DNA of 64,000 nt from Ruminococcus callidus (GCF_020709055.1 NZ_JAJFCK010000015.1:1-64000), one strand, 5' to 3'. Numbered from the stretch's first letter, positions 34,195 through 42,676 are shown. Made by a program: numbers and translations. Notes: generated by a model from the letters alone, not told the origin.

Positions 34195-35268
34195 TCAATA
34201 AGTTCTTGCGGAATTCTCCATTGCCTGTTCGATCAGCTTATCCACCAGATACTCCTGCTTCATGCCCAGATGCTCCATGAGCTTGGGATACATGCTGATG
34301 CTGGTGAATCCGGGCATGGTGTTGATCTCGTTCAGGATAACCGTGCCGTCCTTTGCCAGGAAAAAGTCCACACGGGACAGACCCTTACAGCCCATGACAC
34401 GGTAAGCACGCACAGCGATGTCCCGAATGCGCTGGGAATCCTGTTCCGAGATTCGTGCCGGAATGTAGAGCTGCGATGTGCCGTTGACGTACTTGTCATC
34501 ATAGTCGTAGAACTCTGCTGCCGGTTCGATCTCGCCCACGTAAGAGGCGATGGGCGCATCGTAGCCGAATACTGCCACTTCCAGTTCCTTGCCCTCGATG
34601 AACTCCTCAATGATCACCTTTTCATCATGGGTGAATGCAATCTGCACTGCATCCTTCAGGGATTCCAGATCGGTTGCCTTGTTTACGCCAACGGAAGAGC
34701 CTGCATTTGCCGGCTTCACAAACAGCGGGAAGCCCAGCGTCTCTGCAATTGCAATGCACTTTTCGTCCAGCTTGTTGATCTCCCGCTGGAATACGCACGC
34801 CCATTTTGCCGTCTGGATACCATTATAATCCAGCACGGTATGAGTCATACCCTTATCCATGCATGCGGCGCTGCTCAGCACACCGCATCCCACGTAGGGA
34901 ATCCGTGCCATTTCCAGAATGCCCTGAAGCCGTCCGTCCTCGCCGTTTCTGCCATGGAGCACCGGAAAGACAACGTCCACTTTCTTGATGAAGGTCTCGC
35001 CGTTCTCGATGGTGACAATGCCGCCGTGCAGCGGATCCGGCGAAAGAATTGCCGCTGTGCAGTCCGGATTCTGTTCCCATGCCCCTGTGGAGATCTCAGA
35101 AACATCCCCCGGGAAATACAGCCATCTGCCCTTTTTGGTGATGCCGATGCAGACCACCTCATACTTTTCCTTGGGAATGCTCCGGATCACGTTTTCTGCA
35201 GAGACCAGCGAAACATCATGCTCACTGGAAACGCCGCCGAACAATACGGCTACTCTAATTTTTGCCAT
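34195..35268 (-). CDS. ddl: D-alanine--D-alanine ligase
   Basis: A 357-residue ATP-grasp ligase forming the D-Ala-D-Ala terminus of the peptidoglycan stem. Motifs are LFGGVSSEHDVSL, VKPANAGSSVGV, EEFIEGKELE and the metal loop ILNEINTMPGF. The omega-loop region EFYDYDDKYVNG is of the D-Ala-D-Ala type rather than the vancomycin-resistance D-Ala-D-Lac type. GAAAGGG lies upstream. It forms a wall-precursor pair with murI. Confidence 0.94.
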   Translation of the reverse strand: MAKIRVAVLFGGVSSEHDVSLVSAENVIRSIPKEKYEVVCIGITKKGRWLYFPGDVSEISTGAWEQNPDCTAAILSPDPLHGGIVTIENGETFIKKVDVVFPVLHGRNGEDGRLQGILEMARIPYVGCGVLSSAACMDKGMTHTVLDYNGIQTAKWACVFQREINKLDEKCIAIAETLGFPLFVKPANAGSSVGVNKATDLESLKDAVQIAFTHDEKVIIEEFIEGKELEVAVFGYDAPIASYVGEIEPAAEFYDYDDKYVNGTSQLYIPARISEQDSQRIRDIAVRAYRVMGCKGLSRVDFFLAKDGTVILNEINTMPGFTSISMYPKLMEHLGMKQEYLVDKLIEQAMENSARTY

Positions 35269-35521
35269 GTGTAAAAAACACCCTTTCTCTCACCGATTAC
35301 GGCCAATGCTGTCTTTTCCGCCGAACTTCGCTCCTTCTAAGGCGCACCGAAGCGAGCTGCTCTGGTATCACTATATCAGCCTGACATGCCGTTTTATGTG
35401 TTGCACCTTATATTTTATCATAATTCACAAAAATCTGCAAGCTTTTTTTGCAAAAAAGCCTGTCTTTTTTCGAATGTTCTGCCCCAAACCTGCCGGGGCG
35501 CAAAAAAATTCGAAAAAATGC
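35269..35521. other. Intergenic region between ddl and the rpmG operon
   Basis: I see no gene in these 253 bp. The sequence is T-rich, holds the ddl ribosome binding site at its left end, and no convincing ddl promoter was found. Confidence 0.5.
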
Positions 35522-35550
35522 TTGACTTTTCAATGGAAGTATGGTATACT
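35522..35550 (+). promoter_or_regulatory. Promoter of the rpmG-secE-nusG-rplKA operon
   Basis: TTGACT (35522-35527), 17-nt spacer, TATACT (35545-35550). Confidence 0.7.
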
Positions 35551-35581
35551 AATCTTACCTCTTTGCATGGAGGTTATTTTT

Positions 35582-35710
35582 ATGTCCGGATTGCAATGGC
35601 GGCTTCTCCCGCCTGCGGACTGCTCTATGCTATCTGAGGGAGGCAAACAATCCCGCCGGCGATGCGCTGAAACATGCGCTGCGGCGGTCTTCCGCAAACG
35701 GAAGAAGTAA
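35582..35710 (+). CDS. Small basic ORF of 42 residues at the head of the rpmG operon
   Basis: The first open frame after the operon promoter, with TGGAGG eight nt before its ATG. The product is Arg/Lys-rich, with a basic C-terminus ending RKRKK, and matches nothing I know. It ends 21 nt before rpmG. It may be a real small protein or a leader peptide; the strong ribosome binding site is the only support. Confidence 0.4.
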   Translation: MSGLQWRLLPPADCSMLSEGGKQSRRRCAETCAAAVFRKRKK

Positions 35711-35731
35711 ACGAAGCAGGAGGTGCCGATC

Positions 35732-35881
35732 ATGAGAGTGAAAGTAACACTGGCTTGCACAGAATGCAAGCGCCGCAACTATGTGACCAAGAAGAATAAG
35801 CGGAACAATCCGGACCGGATTGAGATGAACAAACACTGCAAGTTCTGCCGGAAGCATACGCTGCACAAAGAGACAAAGTAA
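35732..35881 (+). CDS. rpmG: 50S ribosomal protein L33
   Basis: A 49-residue ribosomal protein, too short to stand out by length. It begins [17 protein letters not shown] and keeps both zinc-type CxxC pairs, CTEC and CKFC. AGGAGG precedes the ATG. It heads the conserved order rpmG-secE-nusG-rplK-rplA. Confidence 0.93.
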   Translation: MRVKVTLACTECKRRNYVTKKNKRNNPDRIEMNKHCKFCRKHTLHKETK

Positions 35882-35898
35882 TGGAGGTCTGAAGCGCA

Positions 35899-36222
35899 AT
35901 GGCTGACACTGAAAAGAAGGCTCAGCAGGAAGCGACTGCTGAGAAAAAGGCAAAAAAAGCATCCGCAAAAACAGACTCCAAAAAATCCGGCGGCAAGGGC
36001 AAAAAAGATGCTGAGAAGAAGCAGAATATTTTTGCACGGATCGCCGGCTGGTTCAAAGACCTGAAGAAAGAATTCAAAAAAGTAGTTTGGCCTGATCGGA
36101 AAAAGGTGTTCAACAACACACTGGTTGTTCTCTGTGTTGTTGTTATCGGTTCTGTTGTGGTCGGACTGCTGGACAGCGGATTTGTGCATCTGATGAAGTT
36201 CTTGATCGGTCTTTCCAAGTAA
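35899..36222 (+). CDS. secE: Preprotein translocase subunit SecE
   Basis: A 107-residue protein with a long Lys/Ala-rich cytosolic N-terminus (about 1-45), the amphipathic segment WFKDLKKEFKKVVWPDRKKV and one transmembrane helix at about 75-98. This is the usual single-span SecE of Bacillota, a subunit of the SecYEG channel. It sits between rpmG and nusG. Confidence 0.93.
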   Translation: MADTEKKAQQEATAEKKAKKASAKTDSKKSGGKGKKDAEKKQNIFARIAGWFKDLKKEFKKVVWPDRKKVFNNTLVVLCVVVIGSVVVGLLDSGFVHLMKFLIGLSK

Positions 36223-36249
36223 ACAGGGAACAGAACAGGAGGATTGATT

Positions 36250-36801
36250 ATGTCAGAGGCAGCAAAATGGTATGTGATTCACACCTATTCCGGTTATGAA
36301 AACAAGGTGGCACAGGACATTGAAAAAGCGGTGGAATACCGCCAGCTCCACGACCTGATCCAAGAAGTTCGGGTTCCTACCGAAAAGGTAACCGAGATCA
36401 CAGACGGCAAGGAAAAGGTGGTCGAACACAAGGTGTTCCCCAGCTATGTCCTGCTGAAAATGGTTTATACCGGCGACACATGGCATGTGATCAAGGATAT
36501 TCGCGGCGTTACCGGCTTTGTCGGATTCGTTTCCGGCACCGATCCCATTCCCCTGTCGGATGCGGAAGTTGCTGCGCTTGGCATCAACGATGCAGAAGAT
36601 TCGGAGGAAATCACCGGAGTTACCGTTGACTATCAGGTCGGCGATACCGTTGAGATTTCCGGCACATCGATGAATGGCATGAGAGGAATTGTCAAGAGTA
36701 TTGATCTGGATAACAATGATGTTGAAGTAATCGTTCACCTGATGGGAAGAGAGACTTCGGCGCATTTGACCCTCAAGCAGGTCATTCGTGTGGACGACTG
36801 A
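36250..36801 (+). CDS. nusG: Transcription termination/antitermination protein NusG
   Basis: A 183-residue elongation factor with an NGN domain (KWYVIHTYSGYENKV) and a C-terminal KOW domain (VGDTVEISGTSMNGMRG). It binds RNA polymerase and couples it to the ribosome or Rho. The ATG at 36250 lies 7 nt after AGGAGG; the TTG at 36244 abuts it. Confidence 0.94.
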   Translation: MSEAAKWYVIHTYSGYENKVAQDIEKAVEYRQLHDLIQEVRVPTEKVTEITDGKEKVVEHKVFPSYVLLKMVYTGDTWHVIKDIRGVTGFVGFVSGTDPIPLSDAEVAALGINDAEDSEEITGVTVDYQVGDTVEISGTSMNGMRGIVKSIDLDNNDVEVIVHLMGRETSAHLTLKQVIRVDD

Positions 36802-36907
36802 ATCGGTTACAAATTATGTCACAAACAATTCGGAATCGAAACAGGGATTCCGGTGGGAGAGATAGTATAGCTGTCTCGCCATTTACCACAATATGGAGGT
36901 GTGCAAT
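36802..36907 (+). promoter_or_regulatory. rplK leader, candidate ribosomal-protein-binding RNA
   Basis: This nusG-rplK spacer has GGTGGGAG (36852-36859), a small GAGA/TCTC hairpin and ACCAC (36885-36889) before the ribosome binding site. The rplA leader carries the same GGTGGGAG ... ACCAC pair. Feedback by L1 or L11 is a reasonable guess. Confidence 0.35.
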
Positions 36908-37333
36908 ATGGCACAGAAGGTAACAGGTTTTATTAAGCTTCAGATTCCCGCAGGTAAAGCAACACCTGCTCCTCCGGTTGGTCCGGCTCTCGGCCAGCAC
37001 GGTGTAAATATCATGGCATTCACAAAGGAATTCAACGAGCGTACCAAGAATGACATCGGCATGATCATTCCGGTTGTCATCACCGTTTACGCTGACCGTT
37101 CGTTCACTTTTGTGACCAAGACTCCGCCCGCTGCCGTTCTGATCAAGAAGGCTTGCGGCATTGATACTGCTTCCGGCGTTCCGAACAAGACAAAGGTTGC
37201 AAACATCACCAAGGAACAGGTTCAGAAGATCGCCGAGCAGAAAATGCCGGATCTGAACGCTGGTTCTCTGGAAGCTGCAATGAGCATGATCGCTGGTACC
37301 GCTCGTTCGATGGGCGTTGTTGTCGTTGATTAA
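36908..37333 (+). CDS. rplK: 50S ribosomal protein L11
   Basis: A 141-residue protein that binds 23S rRNA in the GTPase centre. It begins [18 protein letters not shown] and contains [15 protein letters not shown], both diagnostic. TGGAGG precedes the ATG at 36908; the frame from 36893 starts inside that site. L1 follows. Confidence 0.95.
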   Translation: MAQKVTGFIKLQIPAGKATPAPPVGPALGQHGVNIMAFTKEFNERTKNDIGMIIPVVITVYADRSFTFVTKTPPAAVLIKKACGIDTASGVPNKTKVANITKEQVQKIAEQKMPDLNAGSLEAAMSMIAGTARSMGVVVVD

Positions 37334-37456
37334 TGGAATTCAGCTGCGGTGGAATTCCATACGCTCTGACTTCTCAATGGTGGGAGGAAATTTCCGCTAG
37401 CTGGATTTGCGTGTAAGCAGTCCGGTGCACCACTACACTAGGAGGAATATAATATC
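37334..37456 (+). promoter_or_regulatory. rplA leader, candidate ribosomal-protein-binding RNA
   Basis: Between rplK and rplA, GGTGGGAG (37379-37386) and ACCAC (37429-37433) repeat the motif pair of the rplK leader with a longer interior. Autogenous control by L1 is known in bacteria; that this is its site is inference. Confidence 0.35.
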
Positions 37457-38152
37457 ATGAAACATGGAAAGAAATATGTTGACAGCCGGAAGGCTGTAGA
37501 TAGCAACAAGCAGTATGCTTCGGAAGAGGCGCTGTCTCTGGTTTGCACCAACGCAAAGGCAAAGTTTGACGAAACCGTTGAAGCACACATCCGTCTGGGC
37601 GTTGACTCCCGTCACGCTGACCAGCAGGTTCGCGGTGCTGTTGTCCTGCCGAACGGTACTGGTAAGAAGGTTCGTGTTTGCGTTTTCTGCAAGGAAAACA
37701 AGTACGAGGCTGCTCAGGCTGCCGGCGCTGACTACGTAGGCGGTCAGGATCTGGTAGACAAGATCACCAAGGAAAACTGGATGGACTTTGACGTTGTCAT
37801 CGCTTCTCCGGATATGATGGGTCTGGTTGGCCGTCTGGGTAAAATCCTCGGCCCGCGTGGCTTGATGCCGAACCCGAAGGCCGGCACAGTTACTCCGGAT
37901 GTTGCAAAGGCAATCACCGAAGCAAAGGCTGGTAAGATCGAGTATCGTCTGGACAAGACCAACATCATCCACTGCCCCATCGGCAAGGCTTCTTTCGGCG
38001 CTGATAAGCTGGTTCAGAACTTCGAAACTCTGATGGAAGCTATCGTAAAGGCTAAGCCGTCTGCTGCAAAGGGTACTTACCTGAAGTCCTGCACCGTAAC
38101 TTCTACTATGGGTGTTGGCGTAAAGGTTGCTACCAACAAGTATGGTGTCTGA
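37457..38152 (+). CDS. rplA: 50S ribosomal protein L1
   Basis: A 231-residue protein of the L1 stalk and a known translational repressor of its own operon. Motifs are [37 protein letters not shown] and [18 protein letters not shown] precedes the ATG. A terminator follows, and rplJ-rplL come only after the inserted esterase gene. Confidence 0.95.
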   Translation: MKHGKKYVDSRKAVDSNKQYASEEALSLVCTNAKAKFDETVEAHIRLGVDSRHADQQVRGAVVLPNGTGKKVRVCVFCKENKYEAAQAAGADYVGGQDLVDKITKENWMDFDVVIASPDMMGLVGRLGKILGPRGLMPNPKAGTVTPDVAKAITEAKAGKIEYRLDKTNIIHCPIGKASFGADKLVQNFETLMEAIVKAKPSAAKGTYLKSCTVTSTMGVGVKVATNKYGV

Positions 38153-38189
38153 GTTCTCAGCACAGCTTTGAAACAGACGTGATAGAAAG

Positions 38190-38232
38190 TCCCTGTTCTC
38201 CCGCAACTTTTTCGGGTGGACAGGGATTTTTT
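38190..38232 (+). terminator. Terminator after rplA
   Basis: Arms TCCCTG and CAGGGA with inner CCCG/CGGG pairs, followed by six T. Confidence 0.8.
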
Positions 38233-38234
38233 GC

Positions 38235-38584
38235 GTCCAAAGCTGCAACGGTATTTTTTTGCGTTATTTTTTCTTTAAAGAATATTGTATTCATCAAAGA
38301 AAAAGTCATAGATGCGCTAGGATCCCGCTGCTTTTTCCACTACTGTTAATTTTTTATGATTTTCTCATTTTAATTGTAGGATAATATTGCTTACATCTTG
38401 TGAATTTTGTGATTTTCATACCGTCATTTTAAATAGTATTTTTTCACACATAAAATACAAATATGTGAAAAGTTGAGAATATTGATTTTGTTCGCAACTA
38501 CGTCGTTTTCATGTGCGACAGGTCCTGCTTTGCAGAATTTTGGAAATTCTTCTTAAACCTTGTGTAAATGTTTTCGGAAACGCC
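38235..38584. other. AT-rich regulatory region upstream of the esterase gene
   Basis: No gene is visible in these 350 bp, which are clearly richer in A and T than the flanks. Two palindromes stand out: TTTTCACACATA with TATGTGAAAA (38441-38471) and AGAATTTTGGAAATTCT (38534-38550), a perfect 7-3-7. The second is 35 bp before the -35 box and may bind a regulator. Confidence 0.5.
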
Positions 38585-38613
38585 TTGACTTTTCTGCTCC
38601 GCAGCAGTATACT
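38585..38613 (+). promoter_or_regulatory. Promoter of the esterase gene
   Basis: TTGACT (38585-38590), 17-nt spacer, TATACT (38608-38613). Confidence 0.7.
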
Positions 38614-38720
38614 AAAAATAGAAATAATGTCCGGAATTCCGATGATTTTCCGAGACGTGCATCCCTTAGCACGGTGGGAAAGCATCGCATTTCAGGCGGT
38701 TTGGAAAGGACTGATTCAGT

Positions 38721-40643
38721 ATGATGAAACAAGCAAAATTCCTATCGCTTACCGCAGCATGTGTTCTGAGTCTGACTTCTGTTATGGGTGGACTTCAGGT
38801 CTCCGCTGCACAGCAATCCGCTCCCGTATCCTCTGATGTCAAGATCATGGCACTGGGCGACTCGATCACAGACGGCTATTGGACCGGCGGCGGCTATCGA
38901 AAGTATCTCTACCACGAGCTGGAAGAAATGGGATACTCCAACATTGATATGGTGGGACCGAAGGGCAGCAACTCGGAATCCTTCCAGTATCAGGGACAGA
39001 CCGTTGCCTACGACGGCAACTATGCCGGCTACAGCGGCTATGCCATCCAGTACATTACCGGAACTGAAACTCGTCAGGGCATTCTGGAAACCATTAACAG
39101 CAACTACGGCAACGGCAACATGATCGAAACCTATGATCCGGATGTGGTACTGCTCCAGATCGGCACCAACGACATTCTGAGCAACTATAACGACGGAATC
39201 ACCGATCGTCTGGAAAATCTGGTGGATACCATTCTGGCAGATATGGACGGCGAGAATGATATGCTGTACGTTTCCACCATCCCGAACATCAACATCGCAG
39301 AGCGCTACGATTGGCTGTGGGCATACGGCATGTACTACCCCAACGATCCGGCGGCATTTACCGCAAAGGTTCAGGGCTGCATCGATTCCTACAATGCCTC
39401 CATTCAGACGCTGGTTGCCAAGAAACAGGCTGAGGGCGCAAAGATTTCTTTCGCCGACATTCACAGCGTCATCGATGAAACCACCGATATGCATGACGGT
39501 GTGCACCCCAACGAAACCGGCTACGAAAAGATGGGCAACTATTGGGCAAACCTGCTGAATTCCACCTATCTCAACGGCAACACCGATCCGAAGCCTGTTA
39601 CGACAACGACCACACAGCAGACAACTGCTTCCACAACAACTACCACAAAGGCTACGACGAAAGCAACTTCTGCTGCAACCACACAGGCAACGACGGCAAA
39701 GCCCACAGAAACTACCACTTCTGCGACAACTGCCGCAACTACCACCACAAAGGCAACCACCAAGACCACCGCTGCTTCGGATGGCAGTGATATCGTTCTG
39801 ACCGATGTGAAGATCGGCGAAACTTACGATCTGACACCCTATCAGAATGCGGGAATCTCCTCCGTTTCTTTCGTCTTCAAAAATGTTCCGCAGTACGGAA
39901 TGAACGGCTGTGCCTCCTTCGGCAACTGGAATCTCTCCAAGAACTATACTACGAATGATTTGGCGGGAAATACACTGACCGTTGATCTGGATAAGTTCTA
40001 CAACTCCATGATACTCTATAAGTGGTACGGCGATACCGATCTGGATTCTGTCATCCTCCACTGTGGCAGCAGTGCGGTAACTACTGCCACCACCAAGGCT
40101 ACTACGACCACAACAACCACAAAACCGACTACTACAACTACCAAGGCTACCACAACCACAACAACGACAAAACCGACTACCACCACTACCAAGGCTACGA
40201 CTACCACAACAACGACAAAACCGACCACCACAACTACCAAGGCTACTACGACTACAACAACGACAAAACCGACTACCACAACTACCAAGGCTACTACGAC
40301 AACCACAAAGGCAACCACTACGACAACCAAAGCCACCACCTCTTCGGAGAGCAGCAAGACCGCAGTTCTGACAGATGTTTCTTTCGGAAAGTCCTATTCT
40401 CTGAAAAAGTACGATTACAAGAGCATCACTAAGATTCAGGTGACTTTTGGCGACAATGTGGGCTATGGATTCAACGGCGCACTGGTACTTGGAAACTGGG
40501 CAGAGCAGAAGTCCTATCACTCCAACGACATGAAGTCCGACAACACCATCACCTTTGATGTGAAAAATCCGCAGGATTGCCTCACCCTGTACCGTTACTG
40601 GGGCGAAGTTGATCTGAAGTCTGTCACATTGTATTTCGACTAA
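38721..40643 (+). CDS. Secreted CE3-type acetyl (xylan) esterase with two repeated C-terminal modules
   Basis: A 640-residue exported enzyme. A signal peptide (about 1-30) precedes an SGNH hydrolase domain (about 40-285) with ALGDSITDG (Ser nucleophile), IGTND and DGVHPNETGY (Asp and His), the pattern of CE3 acetylxylan esterases. Two homologous beta-rich modules (about 355-450 and 546-640) share LTDV, YGxNG, GNW and a final W/Y-Gx-x-DLxSV pattern. Thr-rich linkers separate them; the second holds four copies of a 16-residue unit. The modules probably bind carbohydrate. There is no dockerin. It has its own promoter in the middle of the ribosomal-protein region. Confidence 0.85.
   Translation: MMKQAKFLSLTAACVLSLTSVMGGLQVSAAQQSAPVSSDVKIMALGDSITDGYWTGGGYRKYLYHELEEMGYSNIDMVGPKGSNSESFQYQGQTVAYDGNYAGYSGYAIQYITGTETRQGILETINSNYGNGNMIETYDPDVVLLQIGTNDILSNYNDGITDRLENLVDTILADMDGENDMLYVSTIPNINIAERYDWLWAYGMYYPNDPAAFTAKVQGCIDSYNASIQTLVAKKQAEGAKISFADIHSVIDETTDMHDGVHPNETGYEKMGNYWANLLNSTYLNGNTDPKPVTTTTTQQTTASTTTTTKATTKATSAATTQATTAKPTETTTSATTAATTTTKATTKTTAASDGSDIVLTDVKIGETYDLTPYQNAGISSVSFVFKNVPQYGMNGCASFGNWNLSKNYTTNDLAGNTLTVDLDKFYNSMILYKWYGDTDLDSVILHCGSSAVTTATTKATTTTTTTKPTTTTTKATTTTTTTKPTTTTTKATTTTTTTKPTTTTTKATTTTTTTKPTTTTTKATTTTTKATTTTTKATTSSESSKTAVLTDVSFGKSYSLKKYDYKSITKIQVTFGDNVGYGFNGALVLGNWAEQKSYHSNDMKSDNTITFDVKNPQDCLTLYRYWGEVDLKSVTLYFD
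40090..40330 (+). repeat. 48-bp tandem repeat coding for a Thr/Pro/Lys linker
   Basis: About four imperfect copies of a 48-bp unit encode KATTTTTTTKPTTTTT, followed by shorter KATTTTT units. The unit keeps the reading frame, so copy-number change would alter linker length only. Confidence 0.8.
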
Positions 40644-40741
40644 CGTTTTCCACCATGTGAATTTTCCCATGCGAATCCCCCTGCCGAGGCAGGGGGATTC
40701 TTGCGTTCAAAAATAATTTACATGTTTTTTTGCGAGAAAGC

Positions 40742-40770
40742 TTGACAATGCCAGAATGCTGTGCTATACT
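40742..40770 (+). promoter_or_regulatory. Promoter of rplJ-rplL
   Basis: TTGACA (40742-40747), 17-nt spacer, TATACT (40765-40770). Confidence 0.75.
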
Positions 40771-40789
40771 AAAATACGTTGCTATGCAA

Positions 40790-40903
40790 CATCGTATTCT
40801 AAAGACAGTTGGTGGCATATGCCGTAAATCCAACCGAGGAATGTGCAATGATTTTTCTGTGATACACAGCGCACGATTCCTAGCGGATCGTGTTTTTTAT
40901 TGC
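40790..40903 (+). promoter_or_regulatory. Ribosomal protein L10 leader with attenuator hairpin
   Basis: The diagnostic pieces are AAAGACAGTTGGTGGCA, GCCGTAAATCCAACCGAGG and a downstream hairpin CACGATT/GATCGTG before six T. This is the L10(L12)4-binding leader found upstream of rplJ in Bacillota; bound protein favours the terminator. It fills most of the gap of 330 bp between the esterase and rplJ. Confidence 0.85.
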
Positions 40904-40973
40904 GATTTCCAGAGAGGCCTCCCCTGTGGCGGTTTCCCCAATACGATGAACTTTTTATCGGAGGTGAAATCTT

Positions 40974-41486
40974 ATGGCAAGTGAAAAGATTTTGGAAGGC
41001 AAGAAGGCAAAGGTAGCTGTTCTGACCGAACAGCTCCAGAAGAGCGTTTCTTTCGTTCTGGTAGATTATCAGGGCATCTCTGTAGAAGATGACACCAAGC
41101 TGCGCCGTGAAATGCGGGAAGCTGGCGTTACCTACATGGTAGAAAAGAATTCTCTGCTGCGTTTTGCATTCAAGAACATGGGCATCGATGCATTTGACGA
41201 CGTGCTGCACGGCGCAACTGCAGTTGCTCTGTCCAACGACGATCAGACTGCTCCGGCTCGTATTCTGGGCAAGTTTGCTGAAGACAAGGACGACTTCTTC
41301 AACCTGAAGGCAGGTTACGTAGAGGGCGTTGCTTATGACGCAGCAGGCGTAGAAAAGCTGTCGAAGATCCCGTCCAAGGAGGTGCTGCTGGCACAGCTGG
41401 TCGGCTCTCTCCAGGGTCCGATCCAGAAGCTGGCTGCAACCCTGCAGGCAGTGGTGGACAGCAAGTCGGAAGATTCCGCTGCATAA
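40974..41486 (+). CDS. rplJ: 50S ribosomal protein L10
   Basis: A 170-residue stalk-base protein that carries the L7/L12 dimers. SFVLVDYQGISVEDDTKLRR and EVLLAQLVGSLQGPIQKL are typical. TCGGAGGTG precedes the ATG. Expression is controlled by the L10 leader. Confidence 0.95.
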   Translation: MASEKILEGKKAKVAVLTEQLQKSVSFVLVDYQGISVEDDTKLRREMREAGVTYMVEKNSLLRFAFKNMGIDAFDDVLHGATAVALSNDDQTAPARILGKFAEDKDDFFNLKAGYVEGVAYDAAGVEKLSKIPSKEVLLAQLVGSLQGPIQKLAATLQAVVDSKSEDSAA

Positions 41487-41547
41487 TCCTAGCAGGGCTG
41501 TGGTTCCCTGCTGCAACTGAAATTGAATTATAAAGGAGTTAATTATC

Positions 41548-41922
41548 ATGGCATCTGAAAAGATTTTGAAGTTCGTTGAAGATATCAAGGAACTGTCCGT
41601 TCTGGAACTGGCTGAACTGGTTGACGCAATCCAGGAAGAATTTGGTGTAACCGCTGCTGTTGCAGCTGCTCCGGCTGCTGGTGCAGGCGCAGGCGCTGCT
41701 GAGGCTGAAAAGACTGAGTTCGACGTTGTTCTGGCATCCTTCGGTGACGCTAAGATGGCTGTTATCAAGGCTGCTAAGGAAGCTCTGGGTCTGGGTCTGA
41801 AGGAAGCTAAGACTCTGGTTGAGTCTGCTCCGGCTACCCTGAAGGAAGCTTGCCCGAAGGCTGACGCTGAGGCTCTGAAGGCTAAGCTGGAAGAAGCTGG
41901 CGCTACCATCGAACTGAAGTAA
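41548..41922 (+). CDS. rplL: 50S ribosomal protein L7/L12
   Basis: A 124-residue stalk protein with an N-terminal dimerisation domain, an Ala-rich hinge ([15 protein letters not shown]) and the C-terminal factor-binding domain ([13 protein letters not shown] ... KEAKTLVE). AAAGGAG precedes the ATG. Two terminators follow, and rpoB is not downstream, unlike the usual order. Confidence 0.96.
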   Translation: MASEKILKFVEDIKELSVLELAELVDAIQEEFGVTAAVAAAPAAGAGAGAAEAEKTEFDVVLASFGDAKMAVIKAAKEALGLGLKEAKTLVESAPATLKEACPKADAEALKAKLEEAGATIELK

Positions 41923-41952
41923 GTTCTCTGACAAGTCCAATTGTCAAACAAG

Positions 41953-41986
41953 AGGGACATGTTCCGCTGGGAGTGTGTCCCTTTTC
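41953..41986 (+). terminator. First terminator after rplL
   Basis: Arms AGGGACA and TGTCCCT followed by TTTTC. Confidence 0.6.
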
Positions 41987-41996
41987 GTATACGTTC

Positions 41997-42032
41997 AAAA
42001 ACGCCTGTTCCGGATCTGGAACAGGCGTTTTT
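41997..42032. terminator. Bidirectional terminator between rplL and bofA
   Basis: Perfect arms AAAAACGCCTGTTCC and GGAACAGGCGTTTTT with a six-base loop; it serves both convergent operons. Confidence 0.9.
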
Positions 42033-42035
42033 GTA

Positions 42036-42290
42036 TCAGATTGCAAAGTGCAGCGCAATCATAAGAATCACACCGGGGATTCCCAAGATCGCCGACTGCA
42101 ACAGATGCAGCGCATTCAGCGCCGGCGTAAACCCGAAGAGATGCCCGCCGTAGTGCACCAGAAACAGCGCAGCAAGTCCGCCAATCGTTCCCGCCAGCAT
42201 TGAGCGAATGGGGTGCTTTCTCCGAAAATAATACAGGATCATGACCAGAGCAAGCCCCGCCCAGACCGACCAGAATATCACATCATTCAT
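42036..42290 (-). CDS. bofA: BofA-like pro-sigma-K processing inhibitor
   Basis: An 84-residue membrane protein with two to three hydrophobic segments and the BofA-like core RSMLAGTIGGLAALFLVHY and GIPGVILMI. In Bacillus, BofA holds the SpoIVFB protease inactive until the forespore signal arrives. It is the last gene of a four-gene operon of small proteins. Confidence 0.82.
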   Translation of the reverse strand: MNDVIFWSVWAGLALVMILYYFRRKHPIRSMLAGTIGGLAALFLVHYGGHLFGFTPALNALHLLQSAILGIPGVILMIALHFAI

Positions 42291-42309
42291 CTTGTCATCT
42301 CCTCCTTGC

Positions 42310-42657
42310 CTACGTCAGCAGGTACGCCAGCGCCATCAGCAGCTTTTTGTCGCAGCTCTCATTTCCGCCATCTTTGTAAATCATCACCATCATCGCCAAA
42401 ATCAACATGTGGTCGCTGTCCAGATGTGAGAGCAGCTCAGCCGGCCCGTGATTTACCAGCTCCGCCAATCCGGAAAACGGTGTTCCTGCCGGCGGTTTTA
42501 CTGGCGGTTCCGGAGCGGCAGAGGATGGCAGCATATCCCCCATGGGTTCCTGTCGCATCCCGCCGGGAAGAATCGGCGCACGCTGCTGCATTTCCCGTGC
42601 ACGCCTCGAAGCCTCCCGCCGCATGTTGTCCTGTTCCTGCGGAGAATACCGTGCCAT
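42310..42657 (-). CDS. Uncharacterised 115-residue protein in the bofA operon
   Basis: Not recognised. The N-terminal half is Arg/Pro-rich and probably disordered; the C-terminal half is helical, with DSDHMLILAMMVMIY and a final KKLLMALAYLLT. AGGAGGTGAG precedes the ATG. It lies 19 nt before bofA. The short hydrophobic C-terminal pattern is common among uncharacterised clostridial small proteins. Confidence 0.7.
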   Translation of the reverse strand: MARYSPQEQDNMRREASRRAREMQQRAPILPGGMRQEPMGDMLPSSAAPEPPVKPPAGTPFSGLAELVNHGPAELLSHLDSDHMLILAMMVMIYKDGGNESCDKKLLMALAYLLT

Positions 42658-42676
42658 CTGTCCTCACCTCCTGCGC

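Noticed and set aside
34195..35268. Vancomycin-resistance type D-Ala-D-Lac ligase
   Set aside because: The omega-loop sequence is of the D-Ala-D-Ala type and no vanH or vanX lies nearby.
39590..40340. CRISPR-like regular repeats
   Set aside because: The repeats code in frame for a Thr-rich linker, lack spacers, and no cas genes are nearby.
38742..40670. 642-residue minus-strand frame opposite the esterase
   Set aside because: Composition (Cys/Gly/Ser repeats) comes from the reverse complement of Thr codons; the esterase has signal peptide and catalytic motifs.
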